Origin: Acidaminobacter sp.
GTDB taxonomy: Bacteria; Bacillota_A; Clostridia; Peptostreptococcales; Acidaminobacteraceae
DNA: 64,000 bases
Direction: 5' to 3'
NCBI GenBank assembly: GCA_009881125.1
Contig: WXFH01000024.1
Coordinates: 48,215 to 112,214, forward strand
This document shows positions 34,251-41,953 of this stretch, one piece after another. The position numbers were made by a program, and so were the translations under genes. Numbering within the stretch: the first letter of the stretch is position 1; each line of letters opens with the position of its first letter. A model generated the notes under the pieces. The model did not search any database. It was not told where the DNA came from and was given only the letters and a program-made list of their open reading frames with translations.

Positions 34251-34545
34251 ATGAACGCATCCTGCACCTCTGTATGGCTAAACCATTTCCTAAGAGAACG
34301 CGGCGGCGTCATGACCATCTCCATGCGCCTCACCACCCATGGCTGATGAGCAGCCTTTATCTGTCCTGCAGGTCTTGCAGGCAAACCGGATGCTGATGCT
34401 GGTTATTGCAGAGTTAATGTAAATAGTGAATTTGCATTTTACATTGATGAAAAGATTATGGGCGAAAATCTCAGGGATCGCCGACTCGGATTTTACATTG
34501 AAGGCTATGGTCGATTCGAGCTGGAATTTGAGGCTAATGGTTAAT
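34251..34545 (+). CDS. probable CC/Se-motif selenoprotein with tandem UGA codons; N-terminal frame disrupted
   Basis: A strong AGGAGG site and ATG (34251) start a frame that breaks off by one base near 34260. In the frame from 34255 on, the translation reads ...FLRERGGVMTISMRL, then THG, two consecutive UGA codons (34345-34350), AAFICPAGLAGKPD, then FYIDEKIM and LGFYIEGYGRFELE, to TAA at 34543. This order (GGV-T-I, paired redox residues, GKP, hydrophobic C-terminus) matches what I recall of the CC/Se-motif (seleno)protein family, with Sec-Sec in place of Cys-Cys. A SECIS-like hairpin follows. The one-base shift between ATG and body may be a sequencing error, a mutation or real recoding. Confidence 0.6.
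34366..34382 (+). promoter_or_regulatory. SECIS-like hairpin downstream of UGA
   Basis: CCTGCA (34366-34371), loop GGTCT, TGCAGG (34377-34382), 15 bases after the second UGA. The segment TGCAGGTCT is also found in the apical part of the E. coli fdhF SECIS, and the loop lies within the 16-37 base window usual for bacterial SECIS elements. Confidence 0.6.
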
Positions 34546-34700
34546 ACTGAGTTTAAGCGTTCGAATGTTTAACCTGTTTTGGCAGAGGGACTGTTGTATG
34601 GTTCAAACACCCTGATTTTCCCAAAAAATATTGTCCTCATAACCTGCTTCAAGCCGTTGACATCACCTGTACTAGGATTATAATGAAGCTATACAATTAC
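34546..34700. other. short gene-free stretch
   Basis: No gene or clear repeat is seen here. It should contain the promoter for the c-di-GMP riboswitch leader; a TATAAT-like TTATAATGAAG lies near 34678-34688. Confidence 0.4.
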
Positions 34701-34709
34701 ATAAGCAGA

Positions 34710-34808
34710 TCATCTCCGAAATGGCAAACCGGTTGAAAAACCGGGACGCAAAGTGACGGACCTAAAGCATCTGAAAGGATGCCATGGTGGCCGCACCGCC
34801 GAAGGATG
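34710..34808 (+). promoter_or_regulatory. cyclic di-GMP-I (GEMM) riboswitch
   Basis: Conserved GEMM-I parts appear in order: GGCAAACC, the GNRA-type GGTTGAAAAACC hairpin, GGGACGCAAAG, ACGGACCTAAAG, and a second hairpin ending GCCATGGTGGCCG. The closing stem pairs 34710-34716 with GGATG at 34804-34808. It lies about 70 bases upstream of the next gene's start, so c-di-GMP level should control that secreted protein. Confidence 0.9.
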
Positions 34809-34876
34809 ACTTCACAGGCACAAGCAACGTTCCTGGAGCATGATTCTGCAATTCCAAACCAAAGGGAGGAATACAG

Positions 34877-35755
34877 ATGAAACGCAACAGAAACAAGGGG
34901 TTAGTGCTTTTTTTAATGCTCGTTTTAATTCTCACTATGAGCATCATGCCGTCCGCAGCCGCAAAGCCTGAAAAAGAAGTAAAGGTTAAGCCCGTGGTCA
35001 CAGAACAAATTAAACCGGAGAAGGTAGTTCGGGATGCGGCGTGGGAAGCTGCAAAAGATGCAGCTGAGACGGAGAAAGATCGACTTGAAGTCGCAAAAGA
35101 TCTGATAGAAGCAGAAATTGAAAGGCAAATGTCATTGGGCAACCAGGAAGAAGCTGCTTTACTGGCTGATGATTTTGCGGCAGCTAAAGCCAGCTTTATT
35201 GCTGCCAAAGCCGAACTCAAGAGTGTCATAAAAAATGGCTATACAGAGGAAGAGCTCACTACAATTGATGCAATTGGCGTAGCGCTCGTCCAGGCGGATC
35301 CAACTATTCAAGTTCTTCCGGTCGAAAATATCATTGTCAAAGGCAAACACCTGGGCTTTGATACGCCGCCAGTTATAAAGGCCGGTCGTACACTGGTACC
35401 GGTGAGGGCGCTGGTTCAGGCTTTTGGCGCTGAAGTCACATGGAATCCGGTCAATCAAACAGTGACTATTACTAGAGGTGACCAGAAGATTGTTCTGACA
35501 CTTGGCGAAACAGAAGTCGTTGTCGATGATAATACTATTCAACTTGATGTTCCAGCTCAAACCATGAACGGCAGAACGGTAGTCCCGCTCAGATTCATTG
35601 CAGAGCAAATGGGCTTTGAAGTGGATTATGAGGATGGGGACGTCACGATAGAAGAAGGCGTAGTTCAATCAGCTGATGAAACTGAAGAAGCAGAAGATGC
35701 TCTGGAAGAAGAAACAGAATCAACTGAAACAGAATCAACTGAAACAGAGGAATAG
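34877..35755 (+). CDS. secreted stalk-domain (copper amine oxidase N-terminal-like) protein
   Basis: 292 residues with a signal peptide (about 1-28, cleavage near SAAAKP). Residues 30-115 are a charged helical region rich in Ala, Glu and Lys, probably coiled coil. Residues about 155-255 are two copies of the stalk-type domain (TPPVIKAGRTLVPVRALVQ, and NGRTVVPLRFIAEQMGFEV). The tail is a Glu/Thr/Ser repeat (ETESTETESTETEE), likely disordered. No sortase motif or GPI-type anchor is seen. The c-di-GMP riboswitch suggests a role at the cell surface, in adhesion or the sessile state. Confidence 0.85.
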   Translation: MKRNRNKGLVLFLMLVLILTMSIMPSAAAKPEKEVKVKPVVTEQIKPEKVVRDAAWEAAKDAAETEKDRLEVAKDLIEAEIERQMSLGNQEEAALLADDFAAAKASFIAAKAELKSVIKNGYTEEELTTIDAIGVALVQADPTIQVLPVENIIVKGKHLGFDTPPVIKAGRTLVPVRALVQAFGAEVTWNPVNQTVTITRGDQKIVLTLGETEVVVDDNTIQLDVPAQTMNGRTVVPLRFIAEQMGFEVDYEDGDVTIEEGVVQSADETEEAEDALEEETESTETESTETEE

Positions 35756-35801
35756 CTTCAGGCTGATCGTTAATCGAATAATATACCTGCTGAAATAGTG
35801 A

Positions 35802-35849
35802 AGAGCGGTTGTCAAGGGATCCTAATCCACCTTGCCAACCGCTCTTTTT
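35802..35849 (+). terminator. terminator after the stalk-domain gene
   Basis: GAGCGGTTG-x-CAAGG and CCTTG-x-CAACCGCTC form a long stem (35803-35843) followed by five T. Confidence 0.87.
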
Positions 35850-36049
35850 CACTTTCCGTACCTGACACCAAAAATGAAGTTAATGAAGAAGATTTTGCTG
35901 AAATATAGCAATAGCAGACTTGTCAAAAAAATTAAACGTCAGCGTTCCGAAAATCGTGCCAGGTACGGGTAAAACATCCGCAGACGTGGCAAACAATGTT
36001 CTAGAAGTCGCGCAATAATTGTATTCAAATGACAACAAGTAAATTACTT

Positions 36050-36108
36050 CAAAAAGAATAGCGGGTGCCACAGGATCTTCACCATGGCACCCGCTATTCT
36101 TCTTCAAC
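36050..36108 (-). terminator. terminator of the potABCD operon
   Basis: TAGCGGGTGCCA (36059-36070) pairs with TGGCACCCGCTA (36085-36096); the minus-strand transcript then meets a U-rich run from the A-rich bases at 36050-36058. Confidence 0.82.
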
Positions 36109-36163
36109 CAGAAGTGAAACGGGTTCACCCATTTCACTTACCTTTTCCGTCAACTTTGTCCAA

Positions 36164-37261
36164 TTACCTCGCCGACTTAACCTCCGTCCAAACTCTGTTA
36201 TAAGCCTCAATGAAATCCCCTAAATCCAGAAGGACCTCTAGGTTGGCTAAGTCCGCATCGTCCGGATAGGCGGTTTTGTCTCCGGAAATCTCCGGATCCA
36301 GAAGGGCTAAAGTCTCTTTGTTAGGCGTGGAATAGCCAATATACTCCGCGTTTTTCTGCCCAATTTCAGGGCGGCTGAGGAAATCTATAAACTTGTGAGC
36401 CATTTCAACATTCTGGGCGCCCTTTGGTATGACTATGTTGTCAAACCAGAGATTGCTGCCTTCCTTAGGAATGACGTAGGCCAAATCTTCATTCTCTGAG
36501 ATCATATAGACCGCGTCACCAGACCAGCAGAAGGCTATGGCTGCCTCGCCGCCAATCATCATATCTTTGAGATTGTCGCCGGCATATGCCAGTACTAACG
36601 GCTTCTGCTCAATCAGCGCAGCCTTCGCAGCCTCCAGCTCCTCCAGGCTCTTGGTGTTGATGGAGTAGCCCAGCTTTTTAAGCGCCACCGCTATGGAATC
36701 CCGCTGGCTGTCCAGCATCAGGATCTGCTTTTCGTACTTTGGATCCCACAAGGCATTCCAGCTGTCGATTTCCTCATCAATCATGGCGGTATTGTAAATA
36801 ATGCCTACAGTCCCCCACATATAAGGCACGGAGAATTTGTTGCCCGGATCAAAGTCCAAATCTTTGAAGCGGTCGTCTATGGCGGCGAAATTCGAAATTT
36901 GCGCCAAATCGATTGGTTCAACCAAATCTTCGCGAATCATTTTCTCAATCATGTAGTCTGAAGGAATGGCAATATCGTAAGGTGTCCCGCCTTGCTTCAG
37001 CTTGACGTAGAGATCTTCGTTGGTGGCGTAGGTATCGTAGATGACCTCTACGTTGAATTCCGTTTCAAATTCGTCCAGGACATTTTCGTCAATATAGTCG
37101 CCCCAGTTGTAGACATAAAGCTTTTCTGCAGGCTCGGACGCAGCACAGCCGCTCATAAGCAGCAGGACCACCATCAGCAGCCCAAATACTTTCAATGTCC
37201 CACGCGCTCCAATCCGGGACTTTTCTTTTCCATTCGCGTTCACAGTCCAGTTTAATTTCAC
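36164..37261 (-). CDS. potD: spermidine/putrescine ABC transporter substrate-binding lipoprotein
   Basis: 365 residues. The signal peptide is long, with a lipobox LMSGCAAS (Cys about residue 39). The mature protein starts LYVYNWGDYIDENVLDEFE, the PotD hallmark, followed by ATNEDLYVKLKQGG and PYMWGTVGIIYNT. It captures polyamines at the cell surface for PotABC. It is the last gene of the operon, 7 bases after potC. Confidence 0.93.
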   Translation of the reverse strand: MKLNWTVNANGKEKSRIGARGTLKVFGLLMVVLLLMSGCAASEPAEKLYVYNWGDYIDENVLDEFETEFNVEVIYDTYATNEDLYVKLKQGGTPYDIAIPSDYMIEKMIREDLVEPIDLAQISNFAAIDDRFKDLDFDPGNKFSVPYMWGTVGIIYNTAMIDEEIDSWNALWDPKYEKQILMLDSQRDSIAVALKKLGYSINTKSLEELEAAKAALIEQKPLVLAYAGDNLKDMMIGGEAAIAFCWSGDAVYMISENEDLAYVIPKEGSNLWFDNIVIPKGAQNVEMAHKFIDFLSRPEIGQKNAEYIGYSTPNKETLALLDPEISGDKTAYPDDADLANLEVLLDLGDFIEAYNRVWTEVKSAR

Positions 37262-37268
37262 TTCTGTG

Positions 37269-38075
37269 TCACATCCTTTCCAGAGTGTCGGGTTTCGGCA
37301 GGACTACGCCTGCCCCTTTTTCAGATCTTCGGTTGATCACAAACAACAGCAGCAGTACTGTCAAAAACATCAAAGTCGAAAGCGCGTTGATCTCCGGCTT
37401 GATGCCCCGGCGGGCCATGCTGTAAATCTCTATGGACAAGTTGCTGACCCCGCCGCCGGTGGTGAAGAAGCTGATGACAAAGTCATCTATGGATAATGTA
37501 AAGGCCATGAGAAACCCTGTTATAATCCCCGGCATGATCTCAGGCAGGATCACCTTGCGAAAAGCATACCAGGGCGTCGCGCCCAGATCCAGGGCCGCGT
37601 CCAGCATCTCACTGGAGAGCTGCTTAAACTTAGGCAGCACGGACAAAATAACATAAGGGGTGCTGAAGGTAATGTGGGCCATCAGCATGGTCATGAAGCC
37701 CAGCCGCGTCCCGGTGAACACAAACAGCGACATCAGCGCGATCCCCGTTACAATATCAGGATTGAGGATGGGCAGATTGTTGACTCCCAGCACGAAGCCC
37801 TTAAACCGCCCGCGCATCTGGCTCAGCCCAAAGGCCGCGAAGGTGCCCATCACTGTGGAAATCAGAGAGGAGATCAAGGCAATCGCCAAGGTGTAGTACA
37901 AGGCACTCAGGATCTTGTCATCCTGAAACAGCTCAGCGTACCAGCGCAGGGAGAAGCCCGACCAGTTCGACGTGGATTTTGAATCATTGAAGGAAAACAC
38001 GATCAGTACCGCGATAGGTGCGTAAAGAAAGGTGAAGATGAGGAAGAGGTAGGATTTTTGCAACCATCGGCTCAA
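37269..38075 (-). CDS. potC: spermidine/putrescine ABC transporter permease
   Basis: 268 residues with six membrane helices. The permease signature EAA-like loop reads DAALDLGATPWYAFRKVILPEIMPGI. The N-terminal APIAVLIVFSFNDSKS is typical of PotC. It overlaps potB by four bases, so the two are coupled. Confidence 0.93.
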   Translation of the reverse strand: MSRWLQKSYLFLIFTFLYAPIAVLIVFSFNDSKSTSNWSGFSLRWYAELFQDDKILSALYYTLAIALISSLISTVMGTFAAFGLSQMRGRFKGFVLGVNNLPILNPDIVTGIALMSLFVFTGTRLGFMTMLMAHITFSTPYVILSVLPKFKQLSSEMLDAALDLGATPWYAFRKVILPEIMPGIITGFLMAFTLSIDDFVISFFTTGGGVSNLSIEIYSMARRGIKPEINALSTLMFLTVLLLLFVINRRSEKGAGVVLPKPDTLERM

Positions 38076-38896
38076 AAAAAGCTCACCCCGCTTCCGTTTT
38101 TATCTGTCTTGCCCAGAATCCACATGGAGACCAGGATCAGCGCCATAAGGACCACAGAGATTGAAGCCCCAAAGTTCCAGTCATAAACGCTCAGGAACTG
38201 GTCCTTGATCAGGTTGCCCACCAGGTTGACCTGGGAACCGCCCAGGAGGTCGGAGATGACAAAGGTACTGACGGCCGGCATGAACACCATCATGACGCCG
38301 GACACCACGCCCGGCAGCGACAGCGGCAGCGTAACCCGCCAGAAAACGTGCAGCCGGTTGGCGCCCAGGTCCTGGGCCGCCTCAATGACGCTGCGGTCCA
38401 TGCGGATCAGCACCGTGAAAATAGGCAGCACCATGAACGGCAGAAAGTTGTAGACCATGCCCAAAAGCACAGCCCCCTCATTGAAGAGCAGGTTCAGGGG
38501 CGGTATGCCGATGGTCGCCAGAAGTCCATTCAGCAGCCCGTTCCGGCCGAGGATGGGGATCCAGGCGTAGGTTCTCAGCAGAAAATTCATCCACATAGGT
38601 AGAACGATCATGGTCATGGCTGTCCTTTGGGCACTGGGTTTCAGACCTGCCATAATCATGGCGAGGGGGTACCCTATGACGAGACAGAGGACGGTGGACT
38701 GAAGCGCGATCCAGACGGACAGCCCCAGGACCTTGAGGTACAGGGGATCCGTGAATTTGATGAAGCCGTTAAGGGAGAATTCGGGACCACCGGGTCCCGT
38801 TCTGATGAGGCTATAGCCCAGGACCATGACGAGTGGGACCACGATCAGGAGAAAGCTCCAGAGGAGGTAGGGGGCTGTACTGAGGCGTTTAAGCAT
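38072..38896 (-). CDS. potB: spermidine/putrescine ABC transporter permease
   Basis: 274 residues, six predicted helices, with MWMNFLLRTYAW and the EAA loop EAAQDLGANRLHVFWRVTLP, both PotB features. It overlaps potA by eight bases. With PotC it forms the membrane channel of the polyamine importer. Confidence 0.93.
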   Translation of the reverse strand: MLKRLSTAPYLLWSFLLIVVPLVMVLGYSLIRTGPGGPEFSLNGFIKFTDPLYLKVLGLSVWIALQSTVLCLVIGYPLAMIMAGLKPSAQRTAMTMIVLPMWMNFLLRTYAWIPILGRNGLLNGLLATIGIPPLNLLFNEGAVLLGMVYNFLPFMVLPIFTVLIRMDRSVIEAAQDLGANRLHVFWRVTLPLSLPGVVSGVMMVFMPAVSTFVISDLLGGSQVNLVGNLIKDQFLSVYDWNFGASISVVLMALILVSMWILGKTDKNGSGVSFF

Positions 38897-39974
38897 GGAC
38901 GGCCGTCTCCCCCGCTTCCTTGAATGGCGCGCCTTCGTGAACTGGCGCGGCGCTTTTTTTCATGATGTGAATGTCGTCCGGCGTGATCCGCAGGCCCACC
39001 TCCGAGTCCTCGGGGGCCAGGTCAGTGCTGTGGACCAGCCATTCGCGGCCGTCCACCAGGACCACCATTTCGTAGTGGACACCCTTGAAAAGGGCAGAGT
39101 CGACGACACCATGCAGGAGGCCTTCGCCAGGCGCGACCAGGTCAATGTCTTCCGGGCGGATGACGACGTCCACGGACTCGTTTTGCGAGAAGCCGGCGTC
39201 CAGGCAGGGGAAGGTTCTCCCGGCGAACTCGACCCAATAGTCTTCTTTCATGACGCCTGGGATCAGATTGCTCTCGCCAATGAAATCCGCTACGAAGGCG
39301 TTGGCCGGTTCGTTGTAGATGTCCTGGGGCGTGCCGGTCTGCTGGATCCGTCCGTGGTTCATGACGATGATCCGGTTGGACATGGTCAGCGCTTCTTCCT
39401 GATCGTGTGTGACGTAGATAAAGGTGATGCCCAGGTCTTGCTGCATATATTTCAGCTCGAGCTGCATTTCCTTTCTGAGTTTGAGGTCCAGTGCGCCCAG
39501 GGGTTCGTCCAGGAGCAGCACCTTGGGCTCGTTGACCAGCGCTCTGGCGATGGCAATCCGCTGCTGCTGGCCGCCACTGAGGGAGCTGACAGCCCGCTTC
39601 TCAAAGCCTGTCAGGTTGACCAGCTCCAGCATTCGGGCGACGCGCCTTTTAATTTCGTTTTCATCTGTTTTTTTGATTCTGAGACCAAAAGCTATGTTTT
39701 CGAAGATGTTGAGATGGGTGAAGAGGGCGTATCTCTGAAAAATGGTGTTGACCGGCCGCTCGTAGGGCGGCACTTGAATGATGGATTTCCCCTCAAACAG
39801 GATATCGCCCTGTGTAGGCGTCTCAAAGCCGCCAATCATCCGGAGGGTCGTGGTTTTGCCGCAGCCGCTGGGTCCGAGGATGGTCATAAACTCCCTGGAA
39901 TCCACGTGAAAGCTGATGTCGTCTACGACGCGGTCTTCACCGAAGACTTTGACGAGATGATTGACCTGAATCAT
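38889..39974 (-). CDS. potA: spermidine/putrescine ABC transporter ATP-binding protein
   Basis: About 361 residues from ATG 39974; an in-frame TTG at 40001 is a weaker option. The ATPase has Walker A GPSGCGKTT, signature LSGGQQQR, Walker B VLLLDEPLG and the switch His in YVTHDQEEA. The C-terminal TOBE domain (about 285-345) holds RPEDIDLV. It drives polyamine uptake with PotBCD and is the first gene of the operon. Confidence 0.95.
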   Translation of the reverse strand: MIQVNHLVKVFGEDRVVDDISFHVDSREFMTILGPSGCGKTTTLRMIGGFETPTQGDILFEGKSIIQVPPYERPVNTIFQRYALFTHLNIFENIAFGLRIKKTDENEIKRRVARMLELVNLTGFEKRAVSSLSGGQQQRIAIARALVNEPKVLLLDEPLGALDLKLRKEMQLELKYMQQDLGITFIYVTHDQEEALTMSNRIIVMNHGRIQQTGTPQDIYNEPANAFVADFIGESNLIPGVMKEDYWVEFAGRTFPCLDAGFSQNESVDVVIRPEDIDLVAPGEGLLHGVVDSALFKGVHYEMVVLVDGREWLVHSTDLAPEDSEVGLRITPDDIHIMKKSAAPVHEGAPFKEAGETAVHA

Positions 39975-40141
39975 TTTGTCTTCCAATTTACATGCCCCCA
40001 AATAGAGCCGGCCTGTTGGCGGCGTTTTTCAATAGCGGTTTTCGTGTAAAACATTATTTCAAACATTAAAAATAATACCCGGGTTTACTTTCACTAAACT
40101 TCTAGACACAAAATATTATACAAAAAATTTGGGGTAAATTG

Positions 40142-40175
40142 AAGCGGAAACTTGGTGTCTTACACCGAGTTTCTT
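40142..40175. repeat. REP-like inverted repeat (short form)
   Basis: GGAAACTTGGTGT and ACACCGAGTTTC face each other across CTT, a short form of the GAAACTCGGTGTCAG unit, beside the aro-operon terminator. Confidence 0.6.
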
Positions 40176-40176
40176 C

Positions 40177-40219
40177 CAAAAAAAGTGAAGGCCAGCGCGC
40201 CGCGCCGGCCTTCACTTTC
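40177..40219 (-). terminator. terminator of the aromatic operon
   Basis: AAAGTGAAGGCC (40182-40193) pairs with GGCCTTCACTTT (40207-40218); an A-run at 40177-40184 gives the U-tract on the minus strand. Confidence 0.87.
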
Positions 40220-40243
40220 CTTTACAAAATCACTTTTCTTCCT

Positions 40244-41014
40244 CTACCTCAAATGCTGCGCCAACAGCATCATTGGACCACGCATGTCGTCCGCCGGGAC
40301 CTGGCCTGGAGCGGAAACGCCCTTGCCCGCGCAGAAGGTGATGACGGAGTGGCTGAAGCCGGCTGCGAGGCGGGTGATGAGGCCATCGCCGCTCATGGAG
40401 ATGGTGACGGCGTGGGTGGCGTCCGGAAGATCGTTGTAACGCACGGAGGCCAGCATGAGGTTCAGGACGTCTTCCCGGGATTGCGGCATGACTGCCAGCT
40501 TCACCACGTCGGCGCCAAGGGACTGGGCTTTAACGAGGCGGGCTACCATGTCGTCAACCTCAGGCGTGGCCTTGAAATCATGGCTGGACAGTATCAATGC
40601 GACGCCTGCGTTTCGGGTAAGCTCACGTACAGGCTCAATAAGGGTTTGCGGGCTGGCGGCCTCGATGTCCACCAGGGAAACCCTGCCTGCATCGACTACC
40701 GCTTTAATGACCGTAAGCCGCGTCTCATCTGTCAGGACCTGTGCACCGCCTTCCAAGGCACTGCGCAGGGTGAAGAGGAGGGGGATGCCCCCGAGACCAT
40801 CGGCTAAAGTAGTTAGTCCTTCCAGGGCTCGGGCGGGGTCTTCGATCCCTTCAAAATAATCCGCGCGCCACTCCACCAGGTCTGGCTGGTGTTCAAGGGC
40901 GGTGCGGCACTCTTCCGCCAGCGCCTCAATGGTTTTGCCCACGAAAGGCATGGTAATCAGCGGACTGCCGCCGCCGAGGACTTTATTCCCGATCTGGATA
41001 GGTGCTTTTGTCAT
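40244..41014 (-). CDS. aroD: 3-dehydroquinate dehydratase, type I
   Basis: 256 residues, normal length. The Schiff-base Lys lies in GADVVKLAVMPQS and the catalytic His in ILSSHDFKATP; the C-terminal FCAGKGVSAPGQVP loop closes the site. It dehydrates 3-dehydroquinate to 3-dehydroshikimate by an imine mechanism. It is the last gene of the aromatic operon, 18 bases after the mutase/kinase fusion gene. Confidence 0.95.
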   Translation of the reverse strand: MTKAPIQIGNKVLGGGSPLITMPFVGKTIEALAEECRTALEHQPDLVEWRADYFEGIEDPARALEGLTTLADGLGGIPLLFTLRSALEGGAQVLTDETRLTVIKAVVDAGRVSLVDIEAASPQTLIEPVRELTRNAGVALILSSHDFKATPEVDDMVARLVKAQSLGADVVKLAVMPQSREDVLNLMLASVRYNDLPDATHAVTISMSGDGLITRLAAGFSHSVITFCAGKGVSAPGQVPADDMRGPMMLLAQHLR

Positions 41015-41032
41015 AGTGTTCCCTCCTAAGCG

Positions 41033-41854
41033 CTATAGGCTGCTGACGTCCCGAAGAGGCAGAGGGCGGTCGATTTCCAGCTGCATCAGGCGGTCGACGA
41101 TCTCCATGCAAATCTCTTCTTCGGTCTTGTTATCTGTAATAATAGCAATATCCGCCGCAGATTCATAGAGGGAAAGTCGCGGATCCATCAGGGTGCCAAT
41201 TTTGTCCACGGACATGTTGTCCTTGAGGAGCGGACGGGTGTCGTCGGTGGCGATGCGGCTGTAGATCTGCTCCGGGCTGGCTTTCAGCCAGACGACAATG
41301 CCGTTGTTTCTCAGGTTGTCCACGTTGGTCTTGTTCAGCACGACCCCGCCGCCGCCGCACAGGATGATGACGTTCTGATGCTGGCTCAGCTCCTCCACGG
41401 TCTTCGACTCCAGCTCCCGGAAGTAAGGCTCGCCGTACTGGGCGAAGATGTCGCTGATTTTCATGCGAGCCCGGGTCTCAATGACCTGGTCCACGTCGAT
41501 CTGGTCCATAGCCAGCATTTTAGAAAGCGCTTTGCCGATGGTCGTCTTCCCACTCCCCATAAAGCCCACCAGCGAGATGTGGTAAGGGAAGAGGAGGCGG
41601 GACTGGATCCGCCTGCAGCTCCTGAGCACGTGAGTCTGGATGGTCTTGATCTCTTCGCGGAAAGCCGGGTCATGGACATAATTACCTATGTTTTGTATGA
41701 TGGCGCGCTCTCGGTCCTGGCTAAAAATAGGCATACCGAGGGATTTTTTTTCTTCCATGATGTCGAGAATAATACTGAGACGTTCTTCGAGCATGGTGGC
41801 CAGCGCGCGGTCGCAGTGGTCGACCTGGCTTCTGAGCTCTTGAAGACGGTCCAT
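41033..41854 (-). CDS. chorismate mutase (AroQ type)-shikimate kinase fusion
   Basis: 273 residues in two domains. Residues 1-85 are an AroQ-type mutase (MDRLQELRSQVDHCDRALA ... EERLSIILDI). Residues about 90-265 are shikimate kinase, with Walker A LVGFMGSGKTTIGKAL, the substrate Asp in QIDVDQVIE, ILCGGGGVV, and the lid RPLL. The fusion joins the step before EPSP with the step that uses chorismate. A second mutase domain lies in pheA next door, so the operon has two. Feedback by aromatic products is possible but no regulatory site is seen. Confidence 0.9.
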   Translation of the reverse strand: MDRLQELRSQVDHCDRALATMLEERLSIILDIMEEKKSLGMPIFSQDRERAIIQNIGNYVHDPAFREEIKTIQTHVLRSCRRIQSRLLFPYHISLVGFMGSGKTTIGKALSKMLAMDQIDVDQVIETRARMKISDIFAQYGEPYFRELESKTVEELSQHQNVIILCGGGGVVLNKTNVDNLRNNGIVVWLKASPEQIYSRIATDDTRPLLKDNMSVDKIGTLMDPRLSLYESAADIAIITDNKTEEEICMEIVDRLMQLEIDRPLPLRDVSSL

Positions 41855-41885
41855 AGTAACAGCTCCTTTCGGGTTTACTGTGTAG

Positions 41886-41950
41886 GTGAAACTGGGTGTC
41901 AGCGGCTAGCGCCTATTGCGTCTTGCGCCTATCGACCCCCAGTTTTTTTT
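41886..41950. repeat. REP-like unit with expanded middle
   Basis: AAACTGGGTGTCAGCGGC and GCGCCTATCGACCCCCAGTTT are the arms; the centre GCGCCTATTGCGTCTTGCGCCTAT shows that part of the unit was duplicated. It lies between pheA and the mutase/kinase gene. Confidence 0.65.
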
Positions 41951-41953
41951 ACG

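Noticed and set aside
38895..40049. 384-codon plus-strand frame opposite potA
   Set aside because: potA on the minus strand shows all ABC motifs; the opposite frame is a shadow.
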